DNA of 64,000 nucleotides from Chryseobacterium gleum. Lineage in GTDB: Bacteria > Bacteroidota > Bacteroidia > UBA10329. Both the position numbers and the translations under genes were made by a program. Location: the NCBI GenBank assembly GCA_945903645.1, contig CAMDOM010000002.1, positions 104,034 through 168,033 of the forward strand, given 5' to 3'. Below the pieces are notes generated by a model. The model worked only from the letters and a program-made list of their open reading frames with translations, was not told the DNA's origin and ran no database searches. This document shows, piece by piece, positions 1-9,659 of this stretch (position 1 is the stretch's first letter; each line of letters begins with the position of its first letter).

Positions 1-103
1 CCATAGCCATATCCACATCGAAACTATTAAGTTTATCTGGCCTATTCAAACGGATTACTGCTACGTTGGCAACAATGGAAAATTCAATTTTACTGTATGA
101 CAT
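1..103 (-). CDS. Enoyl-CoA hydratase/isomerase (crotonase) family protein, N-terminal part, truncated by window edge
   Basis: Minus-strand ATG at 103; reads MSYSKIEFSIVANVAVIRLNRPDKLNSFDVDMAM, crotonase N-terminus (NRPDKLNSF). Confidence 0.75.
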   Translation of the reverse strand, partial: MSYSKIEFSIVANVAVIRLNRPDKLNSFDVDMAM

Positions 104-212
104 ACTTCGATTTTCTTATTCGGCTAAAGTAAATGTTGATTTCTGACTTAGCGCATTTTTTAGTTTCTCAACTTATCTAAATCAGCCATCTAACCCATAA
201 AACTCAATCATA

Positions 213-515
213 ATGAAACGGATTCTTTTTGTAGCACTTTTTAGCCTTACGCTTTGGACCCCAACTGCATTTGCACAAGGCGAACCGATGTATACCGGTG
301 CAGGTGTAGTTGATATGCTGAAAAAAGTGAATGAAGTGGTAGTAATCATGACTGGTTATGAATACACCTACAATGGTGAATGGCTTCAAACCATGAAATT
401 GGAGGATTCAAACACTGTAAGTTTTACTCGTGGACGAGTAAAGCACTCCTTCGATTTTCGAAAAATAGCGATGATCCAAGACGAAGGACGCTACATTAAG
501 CTTTGGATAAAATAA
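213..515 (+). CDS. Small secreted protein of unknown function
   Basis: 100-aa ORF with signal peptide MKRILFVALFSLTLWTPTAFAQG. Confidence 0.7.
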   Translation: MKRILFVALFSLTLWTPTAFAQGEPMYTGAGVVDMLKKVNEVVVIMTGYEYTYNGEWLQTMKLEDSNTVSFTRGRVKHSFDFRKIAMIQDEGRYIKLWIK

Positions 516-519
516 TCCG

Positions 520-903
520 CTAGTTAAGCATATAGGCCACTTCTAGCTTGAATTCTGGAATGGAGGCATTAAAGATTTCGCCTGTTTCGGTGCGAACCAT
601 TTGGTAATACCCTTTCATGCGTCCAATGCCTGTAGTCAGGTTACAGGCACTTTCGTAGGTGAATGATTCGCCAGATGAAAGAATAGGTTTCTCGCCAACC
701 ACACCTTCGCCATCAACGAGGGTATGCATGCCATTGCTGTCAAATATTTCCCAATGACGGGCCAATAATTGTACTTCAAAGTCGTTGTGATTTACTACCG
801 TTATGCGATAAAAAAATACATAATACCCTTTGTCAGAATCGGAGAATTCGGGTTTGAAGGTGACACGTGAAGAAATGTTGATACCTTGAGATAGCTGTGT
901 CAT
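520..903 (-). CDS. apaG: ApaG domain protein
   Basis: 127 aa; F-Y-R-I-T-V-V-N-H and LLARHWEIFDSNG...VDGEGVVGEKPILSSGESFTYESACNL are ApaG hallmarks. Confidence 0.92.
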   Translation of the reverse strand: MTQLSQGINISSRVTFKPEFSDSDKGYYVFFYRITVVNHNDFEVQLLARHWEIFDSNGMHTLVDGEGVVGEKPILSSGESFTYESACNLTTGIGRMKGYYQMVRTETGEIFNASIPEFKLEVAYMLN

Positions 904-923
904 GAGGTTTTACTTCGTATAGG

Positions 924-2210
924 TTAGTTATCCAAATATATTCGGCCTTGACGCCACATATCTACAGCACGAAACCAGTTGTCCTTATACAATTGTGATC
1001 TTTCGAGGCGATAATCATTGTCGGAAAACGGATTATTTACCCGAACAAAAACAAAGGTTACTGAGGTTGGGTTCCCAGGTTCGCCATAAGTCCATTGCTC
1101 GGAACTGGAGTTTTTGTAAAGCGTGTTAGGTGGGCCAAAAATGAGGTAGACCATACCGCGATCGGAGCGCCAACCTTCGGTGAAAGAAGAGAAATACGTG
1201 TTGGCGTCCTGCACTCGGGAATAATATTTTTCGATGAGAATACGTGCTCTATCTGCATTTCCTGCCAAAGCCAACCAAAATCTATCCACTTCAGCTTTGG
1301 GAAAATCGGCTGAGGTAAGCTTTTTAAACTCTTGATTGCTATTTATGTAGCGCAGAGGTGCAATGAGGTCATCTACCTCAACCACTCTAGGAAATCCATC
1401 TCTAAACCGATAAAGCGTTAATCCATCTCGTGTGCTATCGTTTACTTGAATATGATACATGCCCGCCTTGGGGAATGCAATTGGCGCATCCAACGAAACA
1501 ACAAAAACACTATCGGGTTGATAGTTAAATGGTGCGGGGCCTTCTGTTGAAAATGGTGGCTTGGGCAATGGGAAATCGCGGGAATAATACAGCACTCTGG
1601 CTTGGGTGATGCCCGAAGTATGGATGATTCGAATTTGCTCGTCTTTGGCCAAATAATCTTTGTAGAAAGGGATGTTTTCATTGATTTCAGTGACGTTAAA
1701 AAACTGTCGGCAGTTAGTATTGTTTCTATCTATGCCTAAGTATTTACGTGAACGAGTGTTGCGTTTGAGGTCTACCAAATCTAACTTGAGCAACGCAGTA
1801 GCAGACTTAGATGGCTTGAAACGCAGAGTTCCTTCAATGTATCGATTGGTGAGCGCAAGGACGCTATCTTGAAACAATACAACGGTACTATCTACTACGA
1901 TACGGCTTTCCAATTGACTATAAACTTCATACCTCAACCGGAATTCGGCTGAATAGTAGCCGCTGGCTGAGTTTTGCAAATAGAGCAGCTCGCTTGAAGC
2001 AATGCGAAAATTGAGTACAGAAACTGAATCGTTTTGGTGCGTTACCCGAAACTCCGGGTTGAGAACAGTGGCCTTTTTATCGTAGATGAAGGCTAGGTTT
2101 TGATCAGACAAGCGTTCGGTAGAATAACAGCCGCAGAACACTAAGATTGCCACTGCAAGAAGAGAAGCCAACCGTGTATCAAGTCCTATCATTTTGTATT
2201 TGCTCACCAA
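924..2210 (-). CDS. GWxTD domain-containing protein (putative lipoprotein)
   Basis: 428 aa, lipobox-like CGCYS, C-terminal DRGMVYLIFGPPNTLYKNSSSEQWTYG typical of GWxTD family. Confidence 0.75.
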   Translation of the reverse strand: MVSKYKMIGLDTRLASLLAVAILVFCGCYSTERLSDQNLAFIYDKKATVLNPEFRVTHQNDSVSVLNFRIASSELLYLQNSASGYYSAEFRLRYEVYSQLESRIVVDSTVVLFQDSVLALTNRYIEGTLRFKPSKSATALLKLDLVDLKRNTRSRKYLGIDRNNTNCRQFFNVTEINENIPFYKDYLAKDEQIRIIHTSGITQARVLYYSRDFPLPKPPFSTEGPAPFNYQPDSVFVVSLDAPIAFPKAGMYHIQVNDSTRDGLTLYRFRDGFPRVVEVDDLIAPLRYINSNQEFKKLTSADFPKAEVDRFWLALAGNADRARILIEKYYSRVQDANTYFSSFTEGWRSDRGMVYLIFGPPNTLYKNSSSEQWTYGEPGNPTSVTFVFVRVNNPFSDNDYRLERSQLYKDNWFRAVDMWRQGRIYLDN

Positions 2211-2788
2211 CTGGGTAGCGTTTGTTTGTTGTGGTTGCCAAAGTACGTAACTGGAGGGATATAAACTTAATGTGTGGATGTGGTTGTATGGTGAAGATAG
2301 GCAGATAATTGGCCCATTTAATCTCTCAATGAATGTACTTGTCTATTCTAGAAACTAGTAACAGACAAATATACTTGCAAAGGACAAATACTTTATTGAA
2401 AGTTTAATGCTACCAGAAGACTGCTAACAGTTCCAACGAGTTACACAAGTATATTTTTGTTCTCTAATAAACATTGCAAAATATCTACAAATTTAATAAT
2501 AACAAAGTGCTTTATTGATAATAAAAACCATCTTTTTAAATAATTTGAGTTCCGTTGTGACCACCACCATCATCCTTAAGCAATGAAAATACATCTGAAA
2601 ATAGAGACTCTTTCCTGTTTTATCCGATTGATTATTTGATGAACCTTGAAAACATTAGCCAATGAATAATACCTACTTTAGTAAAAACAAATGGCGTAAG
2701 TTAACCTTAGGAAGGCTATTGGTTGACTTCATCAAGATTTCGAAGTCTTACATTTGAGCGAATAACAAGAATATTCTTTCGGTTCAAA

Positions 2789-3592
2789 ATGAAAAAATTA
2801 TCCGTTCTCGCCATACTATTTGCTTTTGTGGCCTGCGCCACGGTGCCCGTAACTGGTCGCAAGCAAATGAACCTTCTGCCCGAAAGCCAATTGGTGGGCA
2901 TGGCGCTAACGAGCTACAACCAATTTCTATCGGAAAATCCAGCTTTGCCTATTTCTAATGCTCAAACAGCCCAAATAAAAGAAGTAGGTGATCGTATATC
3001 TAGAGCCGCTACAAAGTATTTGCGTTCCAAAGGCGCAGGCGATCGGGTTTCGGGCTTTAAATGGGATTTCAATTTGGTGAAGAGCAACGAGGTGAACGCT
3101 TGGTGCATGCCGGGCGGAAAGGTGGTGTTTTACACAGGCTTACTTCCCATAGCCAAAAATATAGATGGCATTGCCGTAATAATGGGACACGAAGTGGCCC
3201 ACGCCATAGCCCGCCATGGCAACGAGTGCATGAGCCAAGGCCTGATGGTGCAAGCGGGCGGAATGGCGCTAGATGTGGCGCTTTCGCAAAAATCGGCTCA
3301 AACCCGAAGCCTCTTTGCCCAAGCCTACGGATTAGGGGCGACCGTAGGCGCTGTGCTTCCATTCTCGCGCTTGCACGAAAGCGAAGCCGACAAGCTGGGA
3401 TTGGTGTTTGCTGCCATAGCTGGCTACAATATTGACGAAGCCGCGCCTTTTTGGCAACGCATGAGCAAGGTGGGTGGTGGCAGCCGTCCACCCGAATTCC
3501 TCAGCACTCACCCCGACCCTAACAGCCGCGACAAAGACATTCAAGAATATCTACCTACGGCAAAAGCGATAGGACGGAAGTATAAGCTTTAG
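2789..3592 (+). CDS. M48 family metallopeptidase (lipoprotein)
   Basis: HEVAHAIARHG zinc motif; ATG at 2789 gives MKKLSVLAILFAFVACATVPVTGRKQ lipoprotein signal, preferred over the 2723 start. Confidence 0.9.
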   Translation: MKKLSVLAILFAFVACATVPVTGRKQMNLLPESQLVGMALTSYNQFLSENPALPISNAQTAQIKEVGDRISRAATKYLRSKGAGDRVSGFKWDFNLVKSNEVNAWCMPGGKVVFYTGLLPIAKNIDGIAVIMGHEVAHAIARHGNECMSQGLMVQAGGMALDVALSQKSAQTRSLFAQAYGLGATVGAVLPFSRLHESEADKLGLVFAAIAGYNIDEAAPFWQRMSKVGGGSRPPEFLSTHPDPNSRDKDIQEYLPTAKAIGRKYKL

Positions 3593-3704
3593 GGCTTAAC
3601 TCGAAATTCCTTTGATTTGCAAACGCAATTTCCCGCTCTGGTATTCCATCAGTAATTCTAACTGCACTATTTTCCTTGACACGCGCTAAGACCGCTTCTT
3701 TACC

Positions 3705-4937
3705 ATGAAATTTGAAGATTACGATATAGACGAAGGCGTTAAGCGAAGTCTTGATAAACTAGGATTTAAAAAACCCACCGATATTCAATTTAGAGCCATA
3801 CCGGCCATATTGAAAGGCGAAGATGTTTTGGCTATAGCCCAAACAGGTACTGGAAAAACAGGCGCTTTTGCCATTCCTATTATCAGCACATTGCAATGGC
3901 GCAAGCGGCCCGATAGGCCAGATGGTGTGAAATGTATAGTGATGGCACCTACCCACGAGTTGGCTTTGCAGCTCACTGGGGTATTCACTTATTTGAGCAA
4001 ACATACCCGCGTCACCACGCTGTGCATTCATGGCGGGGTAGACCAAGACCCACAAATTGCTGGGTTAAACAAAGGGGTCGACATTCTTATAGCCACTCCC
4101 GGCCGTCTTTTCGATCTTGTGAGCCAAGGCCATTTGCGGTTGCATCGGGTAGAGATTTTGGTGTTGGACGAAGCCGACCACATGCTCGACCTCGGCTTCA
4201 TCAAAGACATCCGCGACTTGGTGAACAAATTGACCAATAAGCGCCAAACCTTATTCTTTTCGGCCACAATCAATCCGCACATAAAGGAATTGGCCAATTC
4301 GTTGGTATCGAATCCCATTCGTATTCAAGTTTCGCCCAAAGATCCAGTTTCGAAAAATATCACCCATTCGGTGGCATTTATCGGCATGGACGACAAGCGC
4401 TACTTTTTAGAACGCGTGGTGACTGAAAACCCCGAAAGCAAGATTTTGGTTTTTGTGCGCACCAAGGTGCGGGCCGAGCGTGTGTTCAAAGCCATGGAAC
4501 GGGTGAACATAAAAACCGTGACCATACATAGCGATAAAGACCAAGAGGAACGTGCCGAAGCGATGCAACATTTCCGTGCAGGCACCATTAAGATATTAGT
4601 GGCTACCGATGTGAGCGCACGTGGCATCGATATTCCCGATGTGGATTATGTGGTGAACTATGACCTGCCGGACAAGCCTGAAAACTATGTTCATCGCGTT
4701 GGTCGCACAGGTCGTGGAATTAAGAAAGGCTTGGCTGTTTCGTTTTGCAGCCTAGAAGAAACAGATATGTTGGAGGCCATCGAAAACTTTGTGGGCAAAC
4801 CCATCAATCGCGTACACATGGACAAAAGCGATTATGCCCAAACCATTGACTTTAGCAGTGAGCACGATTGGCGCACCCTTATCGCTAAAGAAGAAGAATT
4901 TCAATCAAACCTAAAAAAGAAAAAAGGAAAAAAGTAG
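3705..4937 (+). CDS. DEAD/DEAH box RNA helicase
   Basis: AQTGTGKT, VLDEADHMLD, SATI, HRVGRTGRG motifs. Confidence 0.95.
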   Translation: MKFEDYDIDEGVKRSLDKLGFKKPTDIQFRAIPAILKGEDVLAIAQTGTGKTGAFAIPIISTLQWRKRPDRPDGVKCIVMAPTHELALQLTGVFTYLSKHTRVTTLCIHGGVDQDPQIAGLNKGVDILIATPGRLFDLVSQGHLRLHRVEILVLDEADHMLDLGFIKDIRDLVNKLTNKRQTLFFSATINPHIKELANSLVSNPIRIQVSPKDPVSKNITHSVAFIGMDDKRYFLERVVTENPESKILVFVRTKVRAERVFKAMERVNIKTVTIHSDKDQEERAEAMQHFRAGTIKILVATDVSARGIDIPDVDYVVNYDLPDKPENYVHRVGRTGRGIKKGLAVSFCSLEETDMLEAIENFVGKPINRVHMDKSDYAQTIDFSSEHDWRTLIAKEEEFQSNLKKKKGKK

Positions 4938-5069
4938 ACTATTTGCACTTTATACGGTCAAGTTTCCAATGGTTTCTGTCCATTTCCCCTTCCTTTTGCA
5001 TGTTTCGCTCGAACTGTTAGCTTTGGGCACCTTTTAAGCATTTAACTTTTCGTTCACCTTAATTTTACC

Positions 5070-6746
5070 ATGGAACAAAAAATCTGGCATCAGCACTACC
5101 CCCAAGGCGTACCCACCGAAATCAATCCCGACAGCTATCCAAGCATCTTAGCTGCTTTTGAAGATAGCTGCGCAAAATATGGCGACAAAGTGGCGTTTGA
5201 AAACATGGGCGTTTCGCTCACATTCAATCAGCTGAAACAACGGTCGCACAACTTTGCTGGATGGTTGCAAAAAAACACCGACCTAAAGCCTGGTGACCGT
5301 ATTGCCCTGCAAATGCCCAACCTTTTGCAATACCCAATTTGCATCTACGGCTCAATGCTGGCAGGTTTGGTAGTGGTGAATGTGAATCCACTCTACACCT
5401 CGCGAGAGATGGAGCACCAATTCAATGATTCGGGTGCCAAGGCGTTGGTTATCGTAGCTAATTTCTGTAACGAATTGCAAGAATGTCTTTCTAAAACAAG
5501 CATCAAGCACGTTATCGTTACGCGCATTCCCGATTTGTTTCCGCAGCCCAAGCAGTTTATCGTCAATCTGGTGCTGCAATACGTGAAGAAAATGGTGCCT
5601 GCCTACAGCATCGCCAACACAATTGATTTTAGAGAGCTTGTAAAAGACCATGGCTTGAAATGCAAACCAGCCACTTTGAAAGGAAGCGACACTGCTTTCT
5701 TGCAATACACGGGTGGAACAACGGGTGTTTCTAAAGGAGCCATACTTACACATCGCAACGTGATTGCCAATATGGAACAGATGAAAGCTTGGATGGGCGG
5801 CACGTTAAACGAGGGCGAAGAAGTGATTATCACTCCGCTACCGATGTACCACATTTTCTCACTTACAGTAAATTGCTTGGCGTTTATTTGCCTTGGCGGT
5901 AAAAATGTGTTGGTTACCAATCCGCGCGATATTCCAGCATTCATCAAAGAATTGAAGGCGCAAAAATGGACGGTGATGACTGGGGTGAATACGCTTTTCA
6001 ACGCATTGCTAAACAATGACGAATTCAAAACCATCGACTTTAGCAAGGTGAAAGCTGTGATTGGCGGTGCAATGGCTATTCAACGCCCCGTGGCCGAAAA
6101 ATGGAAACAAGTGACTGGCAATATCTTGGTGGAAGGCTATGGCCTGACTGAAAGTTCGCCTGTAGCATCTGCAAATCCACTCAATGGTTCAGCCCGAATT
6201 GGAACAATTGGAGTTCCTGTGCCAAGCACCGACATGAAATTATGCGATGAAAATGGCAAGGAAGTAGCCATAGGCGAACGTGGTGAAATTCTTATTAAAG
6301 GCCCGCAGGTTATGGAAGGCTACTACAACCGTCCCGAAGAAACTGCCAACCAAATTAAAGATGGATGGTTGCGCACGGGCGATGTGGCGGTGATGGCTAC
6401 CGATGGCTATTTCACTATTGTAGACCGCATCAAAGACATGATTTTGGTGTCTGGTTTCAATGTGTATCCCAACGAGGTGGAAGAAGTGATTGCTGCACAT
6501 CCAAAGGTTTTGGAAGTAGCGGCAATTGGAGTTCCTGATGAGAAATCATCTGAAGCGGTAAAAGTATTTGTGGTGAAAAAAGATGCATCACTTACAGAAA
6601 AAGATATAAAGGACCATTGTGCCGAAAACATGACCGGTTACAAACGCCCGAAATATGTGGTGTTTAGGGATGAATTGCCTAAAACCAACGTAGGCAAAAT
6701 TTTACGCAGAGCACTTCGCGAAGAAGAGCAAGCGGCAACCAAGTAA
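5070..6746 (+). CDS. fadD: Long-chain acyl-CoA synthetase (AMP-dependent ligase)
   Basis: YTGGTTGVSKGAILTHRN, GYGLTESSP, GWLRTGDVA, PKTNVGKILRR. Confidence 0.9.
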   Translation: MEQKIWHQHYPQGVPTEINPDSYPSILAAFEDSCAKYGDKVAFENMGVSLTFNQLKQRSHNFAGWLQKNTDLKPGDRIALQMPNLLQYPICIYGSMLAGLVVVNVNPLYTSREMEHQFNDSGAKALVIVANFCNELQECLSKTSIKHVIVTRIPDLFPQPKQFIVNLVLQYVKKMVPAYSIANTIDFRELVKDHGLKCKPATLKGSDTAFLQYTGGTTGVSKGAILTHRNVIANMEQMKAWMGGTLNEGEEVIITPLPMYHIFSLTVNCLAFICLGGKNVLVTNPRDIPAFIKELKAQKWTVMTGVNTLFNALLNNDEFKTIDFSKVKAVIGGAMAIQRPVAEKWKQVTGNILVEGYGLTESSPVASANPLNGSARIGTIGVPVPSTDMKLCDENGKEVAIGERGEILIKGPQVMEGYYNRPEETANQIKDGWLRTGDVAVMATDGYFTIVDRIKDMILVSGFNVYPNEVEEVIAAHPKVLEVAAIGVPDEKSSEAVKVFVVKKDASLTEKDIKDHCAENMTGYKRPKYVVFRDELPKTNVGKILRRALREEEQAATK

Positions 6747-6767
6747 TCCCTTGTTGCAACTTTTAAT

Positions 6768-6800
6768 AAAGGAGCGAGTCGTTTGGCTCGCTCCTTTATT
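6768..6800 (+). terminator. Intrinsic terminator downstream of acyl-CoA synthetase
   Basis: Perfect stem AAAGGAGCGAG / CTCGCTCCTTT followed by ATTGTT. Confidence 0.8.
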
Positions 6801-6966
6801 GTTCGCTTAGTTTCTGAGCAATGAAAATTCGCAGCTACGCGAATGTATATAATGGGCTAAAACGCCAAAAATGTTCATGAACCACCTCATCTAGGTTCAT
6901 AAGGTGTTCACAATCGGTTAGTAGTCGGTTAGTCGATTGTGCGCAAATAGCGCCCAAAAAATTAGG

Positions 6967-6994
6967 TTGGCACGTCTCCACTCCCCTATCTTTG
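6967..6994 (+). promoter_or_regulatory. Bacteroidetes-type promoter (TTG-N17-TATCTTTG) in front of putative ncRNA
   Basis: TTG at 6967-6969 and TAnnTTTG at 6987-6994. Confidence 0.55.
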
Positions 6995-6999
6995 ACATA

Positions 7000-7290
7000 T
7001 CAAATAAGAGATAAAAGGCTGGCCGCAAGGTCACCTCCAAAGAAGTCTCACGGGACAGTCAGAGGAGAATCGTCAAAATCCAAAGTTCAGCTTGCTGAAT
7101 GATGGTAAGGTTGAAAGGAAAGAAATCTGCTTGCAGAAAGAAGACCAAGAGGCCAAATGAACCAACAGCTTGCTGGTGGGGAATTGCAGACAAAGCCAAA
7201 ATAACTGTAGTTTGAAGCCCTCATTAGGTTACGGCCTTTTGAATCGTTAAACGGAGATTAGCTTCAAGGCTGGTCTCCGTTTCTGTTTTG
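7000..7290 (+). ncRNA. Putative free-standing structured ncRNA, family not recognised
   Basis: Long-range helix AAAAGGC (7013-7019)/GCCTTTT (7234-7240); GGCC-GCAA-GGTC hairpin; three CUUG-tetraloop hairpins at 7086, 7126, 7162; terminator at 7248-7285; no ORF; flanked by convergent CDSs. Confidence 0.65.
7248..7287 (+). terminator. Intrinsic terminator of the putative ncRNA
   Basis: AACGGAGA ... TCTCCGTT followed by TCTGTTTT. Confidence 0.75.
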
Positions 7291-7333
7291 GGGAATATTG
7301 AGATTTTGAGGCATTGCCAATTTCAATTTGCGC

Positions 7334-9589
7334 CTATTTCAACTCCCAAGCCACTCCCACATATAACTCGCGGCCATGGATGGGGCTGTAGGAATAGGAG
7401 GTGTCGAACAACGGGCTAAAACCGATGTTGGCATTGGGATCATTGTATCCCGTTAGAGGAGAAACAGGCTGTTTGTAGTCCATAATGTTTTCCATTCCTG
7501 CAAAAATGCGCAACGAGGCTTTGTTCCATGTATAGGTTATTTGCAAAACATCCAAGTAAAAAGGCTTGGATGTTGTGGGGCGCGAAGTGGGCAAAGGCAA
7601 CCCTGAAGCATCCAAATCATACACTTTGGGCAAGTGCATTGGGCCTACAAAATTCATGGTATAGGCAAATTCGAGGTGTGCCTTTTTCCACCGATAAGAC
7701 AACACCCCATTGCCCGACCATTCGGATGCAAAATTTAAGAACGTAGATTCAAACTGACCAGCTGCATTGCGCTCGGTTTGCTTGGCGTTCAAATAATTGA
7801 ACCCAAGGCGTATGGTAATTGGAAAAGAAAAACTGTGATTAACAGCAGCACTAATGCCCCACGATTGGACGTTTCCATAGGTGTTGCCATAGATTATTTG
7901 CCCAGGACTGTCGTAGTTGGGAATAATACGATTGGTGAAATAGGTGTAAAATCCATCTACATCTACGCTGCCCTGCGCTGTGCCAAGGGTGTAGATATGG
8001 TTGAAATTGAGTGCGGCATTGTATGATTGTTCCGGTTTCAATTCATCTTTTAGAACCACTTCGCGCTGACCAGTAATGAAGGCATGATCTTCGGTAAATA
8101 AGTTGACCACCTTAAATCCTGTACCCAAATTGAGGCGAAATGTAGTCCACTGTCCTGGGCGATATTTTAAGTTGACACGAGGTGAAAACACCTGGCCATG
8201 CACCGAATAATAGTCTAACCGCACGCCACCCAGCAATTGCCAAACGCTTGGTTTTATGGTCCATTCGTCTTGCAGAAATATGCCGGGTATAAATTGACGT
8301 TCTGGTTCTATGGCCGTAGCAACGGTGTTGTCGTCATAAAATTGAAAGCGCCCGGTGAGTCCTGCAGTTAAATCATGCTTTTTTATCGCCCGATTCCAAA
8401 TTAGATTTCCAAATGCTATGTATTGCAAAGCGAGATACTGATTGGCGCCATAGTAGCTATCCTGATTGTGATAGCTTGCTGAAAAATCGAACCGAAATCG
8501 CTCTTTGAAAGGAAGTTCGTAGGTTCCAAACAGTTCTGCGCGATGGGTGTAAATGCTTTCGCCATAAATGCTGTCGCTACCACGCAGTTCTCTGTAGGCG
8601 CGGTCTTTCAAAAATGCCTCTACACCATTGCGTCTATCTTCGAAATAATACTTGCCCATAAGCTGCAATTTGCGCTGCTCTTTACGCTTCAAAGTCCATT
8701 TGGTGAAGGCGGAAACACGTTCCATGTTGACGATGTCTCCGAAACCATCTTCATTGTCATCGTCATATAAATCTACTGTTCCCACATTGGCACCAATGGT
8801 TCCGTTCCACTTGCCCACTTTTGGCGACCACGCAATGTTTCCGAAGGTTTCCAGGTGAGATGTTACCCGAATATCGGCAGCAATCAACGGTTGGTCTTGA
8901 GGGTTTTTAGTAATAATATTGATGACACCCGCCATAGCTTCCGACCCATAAAGCGTAGAATTCGGGCCTTTTATCACTTCAATTCGATCAATCATTTGCC
9001 TCGGAATGCCATTGAGACCATACACCGAAGCCAGATTGCCATATACAGGACTACCATCTACCAACAGGGCGGTATACTGTCCAGGAAAACCATTGATACT
9101 TATGCTATTGGTGTAACACACGCCACAACTTACCACCTCTTGAACGCCATTTATCAACTTAAGTGCCGACATTAAATTGGTAGGTGAAGTGGTGCGTTCA
9201 AGTAACTCGACCGTAATCACTTCCACTTTGACGGGTGATGCTGTAACGAAACTCTCTTTCATAGTACCACTCACCACAACTTCCTCCAAACCGAGCACAT
9301 CTGGCATTAGCGCAACTTTCCCCAATGCCACATCCGAACCGTTAACCGCAACCTTCACCTCTTCTCGTCTAAAACCAATGGCGCTAAACAACAACACGTG
9401 GTTGCCGTTGCCCACTGCTTTAAGGGTAAACTTACCGTCTACATCAGCGCTTGTACCTACGGAAGTGCCCTTCACTACAATGTTTGCAAATGGCACAGCC
9501 TCAGCACCACTGGTTACTTGGCCTGTAAGGACATGCTGCGCCCAAGCCACATTCGTAAGAAAATATAAGAGTAACGTCAGGATTTTCAC
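7334..9589 (-). CDS. TonB-dependent outer-membrane receptor with carboxypeptidase-like regulatory domain, probably metal-related
   Basis: 751 aa; N-terminal VLTGQVTSGAEAVPFANIVVKGTSVGTSADVDGKF, plug (GMxxI)IDRIEVIKGPNSTLYGSEAMAGVINIITK; divergent from mntR. Confidence 0.9.
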   Translation of the reverse strand: MKILTLLLYFLTNVAWAQHVLTGQVTSGAEAVPFANIVVKGTSVGTSADVDGKFTLKAVGNGNHVLLFSAIGFRREEVKVAVNGSDVALGKVALMPDVLGLEEVVVSGTMKESFVTASPVKVEVITVELLERTTSPTNLMSALKLINGVQEVVSCGVCYTNSISINGFPGQYTALLVDGSPVYGNLASVYGLNGIPRQMIDRIEVIKGPNSTLYGSEAMAGVINIITKNPQDQPLIAADIRVTSHLETFGNIAWSPKVGKWNGTIGANVGTVDLYDDDNEDGFGDIVNMERVSAFTKWTLKRKEQRKLQLMGKYYFEDRRNGVEAFLKDRAYRELRGSDSIYGESIYTHRAELFGTYELPFKERFRFDFSASYHNQDSYYGANQYLALQYIAFGNLIWNRAIKKHDLTAGLTGRFQFYDDNTVATAIEPERQFIPGIFLQDEWTIKPSVWQLLGGVRLDYYSVHGQVFSPRVNLKYRPGQWTTFRLNLGTGFKVVNLFTEDHAFITGQREVVLKDELKPEQSYNAALNFNHIYTLGTAQGSVDVDGFYTYFTNRIIPNYDSPGQIIYGNTYGNVQSWGISAAVNHSFSFPITIRLGFNYLNAKQTERNAAGQFESTFLNFASEWSGNGVLSYRWKKAHLEFAYTMNFVGPMHLPKVYDLDASGLPLPTSRPTTSKPFYLDVLQITYTWNKASLRIFAGMENIMDYKQPVSPLTGYNDPNANIGFSPLFDTSYSYSPIHGRELYVGVAWELK

Positions 9590-9606
9590 AGTCGCAAAAA
9601 TACATT

Positions 9607-9622
9607 TTTAGACTAATCTAAA
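9607..9622. promoter_or_regulatory. Putative MntR/DtxR-type operator
   Basis: Palindrome TTTAGACTAATCTAAA between divergent TonB receptor and mntR starts. Confidence 0.7.
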
Positions 9623-9659
9623 TTATTATTTTGAAGGAAGTAATTCATACTTTTGACGC

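Noticed and set aside
2211-2722. Long AT-rich intergenic region as possible second ncRNA locus
   Set aside because: A TAnnTTTG-like box occurs near 2452 but no stable helices or terminator follow; not supportable.
3061-3491. Overlapping ORFs (124 and 140 aa) within the M48 peptidase gene
   Set aside because: Fully contained in a clearly coding gene, Cys/Arg-rich shadow translations.
7100-7236. RNase P-like phrases in the putative ncRNA (GGTAAGGTTGAAAGG, AGGCCAAAT, TTAGGTTACGGCC)
   Set aside because: The order resembles parts of bacterial RNase P RNA, but the P4-forming elements (GAGGAAAGTCC and ACAGAA...) are absent at the ends. I do not call it RNase P without a covariance-model search.
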